From Rhizoctonia solani (taxonomy: Eukaryota > Basidiomycota > Agaricomycetes > Cantharellales > Ceratobasidiaceae), in contig NC_057378.1 in assembly GCF_016906535.1 (NCBI RefSeq), forward strand, positions 744,001 through 808,000: 64,000 nucleotides of DNA. Reading direction: 5' to 3'. The notes beneath the pieces are model-generated. The model was not told the origin of the DNA, made no database searches, and was given only the letters and a program-made list of their open reading frames with translations. Positions 62,170-64,000 of the stretch are shown piece after piece (the first letter of the stretch is position 1; each line of letters opens with the position of its first letter). A program made the translations under genes and the position numbers.

Positions 62170-62752
62170 GAAATGGGTGCAATGTCCCCCCCAAGATTGA
62201 CCTTGTGTTTTCTCCAATGTCTATAGTATCTATTGCGTCTTGTTTATGTCTGACTGAATTCAATTGCTTTCTTACTCGTTTGGGCGGATTGTTGGTGATC
62301 TAGGCGCGGTCAGTAGTTGCGAGGTTTGGTCGTGCACATGCTGGATGTGTATTGTACACGTCTGGTTCTGGGCAGGTTTGACCTAGAGACTTGTTTGCCT
62401 TGGGTTGTGCCTCATTACACTACCTATATGACCACCTGGGAAGTAGGAATTTTAATGAGCAATCGTCTGAAAGGTCCAAGGGGGCGGTGGAATAAGAGCA
62501 CGGTGGGTTGGGGTAAATTAGAATAGGCCAAGTGTAGCAATTTATCTCAGGAAATTAGTATAAAGGCTTGCAAGGTCCAAGCTCAAGGGAGTAAAACATC
62601 TAACGTATCCAATTGCGGGGACTTATTTTCCTGACGACCATCTTTATACCAACATAGGTGAGAGCAACAAGGGATTCACTGAGAACAAGAAATATAGACA
62701 TGTACGTAAACAAATGTTTACTTTCTTTGTACGACCAAGACAATCTCCCTGC
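62170..62752. other. Convergent intergenic region
   Basis: About 580 bases between the kinase and the dehydrogenase, both ending here. No gene found. Confidence 0.45.
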
Positions 62753-64000
62753 TCAGACTACAGCAGGGTTAACGGCAAGGAAACCACCGTCAACAGCAAG
62801 GGCCTGCCCGTTGACGTAGTACGATGCGGGTGATACAAGGTATAGAACTATCCCAACAATATCCTTCTCCCTACATCACTTTCAGTATTGTCTATTGCAG
62901 CAAGAGATAACAAATACACTCACAATCCGCCCCGTGCAGAAGGAACTTGAGTTATTCCTGAGCGATTCGCTCTACTTGAGCAACTGTGAGAGTAGAACCC
63001 TGAGCGGATACAGATGCCTTGTTACACGCCGCGTTGGTGGTTTGTGGTACTTCTATGACTTACCTCTGACCCAGTCATTTCAGAAGGAAACGCTCCGGGA
63101 ACAATTGAATTGACTCGGACAGGAATCGAGCGAAGCGCAAGCTCAGTAGAGAGCATCTTGGTGAGATGTATTCCAGCGGCTTTGGATGCGTTGTATGCGA
63201 ACTGTTCGGGTAATGTTATATCATGACTATATGCAATGCGTTGTACCGCCGGTACTCACATGTCTTTGAGCCAACTTTGCTTGGCCACAACCACTTGTGA
63301 TATTGATAATTGAAGAACTCCATCCCCCAGTCTCTGCTTCCCGAGCTTTACTGGCATTCTCCAACAATCCAAGGAAAGCAGTAGAGACAAAGAAGACGGA
63401 TGAGACATTGACTGAAAATGCGGTGGACCATCCTAGTATACGAGACATGCAGTAAGTCACAACCAATTATATATTTGATAGTCCTTGTTACCTTCAAATG
63501 ATTCATTGTAGAACAATGCCTTGCCGAGGGTCTCTGTGTCACTACACTCAGGAGCATTGGGGTCAGAAAGGAATCCTGATGTTGCGCCAACTCGACCAGC
63601 ACTACAGACTCATAATTCATCATTCAAGTATCAGTAACAGAACTAACACTGGAATTACTTTATTAATTAAAACGTCCAGCTTCCCGTTGTTTTCCCGAGA
63701 TAAGCTCCACGGCATGTTTGATACTTTCCTTATCAGTGACATCTAGTGAAATCCTTGGCGCTTTTGAGATCTGGAACATGCAAAATATATTAAATGAGTA
63801 CACTCACGGCACCAATTCTCCACTTATTTTAGACCCATGCTCCGCTGCTGCCTTTTCGACCACGTCCTTTCGTCTTCCGCCTATGTAGACTTTTGCTCCG
63901 TTGGAGGCAAGCCCTTTGGCCATCATCAACCCTCTGTGTTCGCGCATCAGATGACATAGCACGATATACACAGGAGATGCCGAGGTGTTGGATGAGCCTA
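62753..64000 (-). CDS. Short-chain dehydrogenase/reductase (5' end off the right edge)
   Basis: Minus-strand SDR whose start lies past base 64000. Seen in order: GLMMAKGLASNGAKVYIGGR (end of the Rossmann first strand-turn, with the Arg that often selects NADP), LDVTDKESIKHAVELI, LDVLINNAG, SFEGWSTAFSVNVSSVFFVS, SSIINITSGCG (catalytic Ser), then FAYNASKAAGIHLTKML with the YxxxK pair, VRVNSIVPGAFPSEMTGSE, and the end ASYYVNGQALAVDGGFLAVN. Several 50-bp introns interrupt it. The substrate is not evident; the pattern (YVNGQALAVDGG) suggests a soluble classical SDR. The gene converges on the kinase. Confidence 0.88.

Overview
This window is nuclear DNA from a filamentous basidiomycete, most likely an agaricomycete. 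Genes are dense, lie on both strands and carry many 45-70 bp GT-AG introns. The gene content fits a fungus: a group III hybrid histidine kinase, GT69 mannosyltransferase, septin, Rua1-type zinc-finger regulators, DUF6533 membrane proteins and secreted plant-cell-wall enzymes. The pectate lyase and GH10 xylanase suit a plant-associated fungus such as Rhizoctonia/Ceratobasidium; that placement is inference from family resemblance. No rRNA, tRNA, CRISPR array or intact transposon was recognised.

Layout. 0-12 kb: two Rua1-type regulators, the first running off the left edge, flank a tandem pair of alpha/beta hydrolases; the second hydrolase has one base missing. 12-19 kb: a ZIP zinc transporter, a multi-pass membrane protein, and about 3 kb with no convincing gene. 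19-26 kb: a compact housekeeping block with INO80 subunit B (Ies2), MRG15/Eaf3, EMC8/9, Mago nashi, a small type I membrane protein and TMEM19. 26-29 kb: a decayed secreted-protein gene and a head-to-head pair of tiny, probably lipid-anchored proteins. 29-34 kb: RhoGAP, LTO1 and a DUF2470 protein. 34-39 kb: two DUF6533 multi-pass proteins in tandem. 39-47 kb: an F-box gene, a CAP59/CMT1-like mannosyltransferase, a septin and a predicted mitochondrial protein. 47-54 kb: pectate lyase, Ost-alpha/TMEM184 and a GH10 xylanase that lacks its first coding exon. 56-62 kb: the seven-HAMP histidine kinase. 62.7 kb to the end: a short-chain dehydrogenase running off the right edge.

Two themes cut across genes. 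First, several otherwise convincing genes lose frame by what looks like one missing base, often in a G or C run. Affected genes include the probably important Ies2 and the histidine kinase. This points to assembly indels at least as much as to gene death, so those genes should be read as probably intact until checked. Second, splicing is unusual: 13-nt and 24-nt microexons shared by both Rua1-type genes, a 6-nt microexon in mago, a 16-nt exon in the pectate lyase, and three GC-AG introns. Several exon models were checked by phase arithmetic; those give exact exon ends below. Others give reliable spans but approximate internal boundaries.
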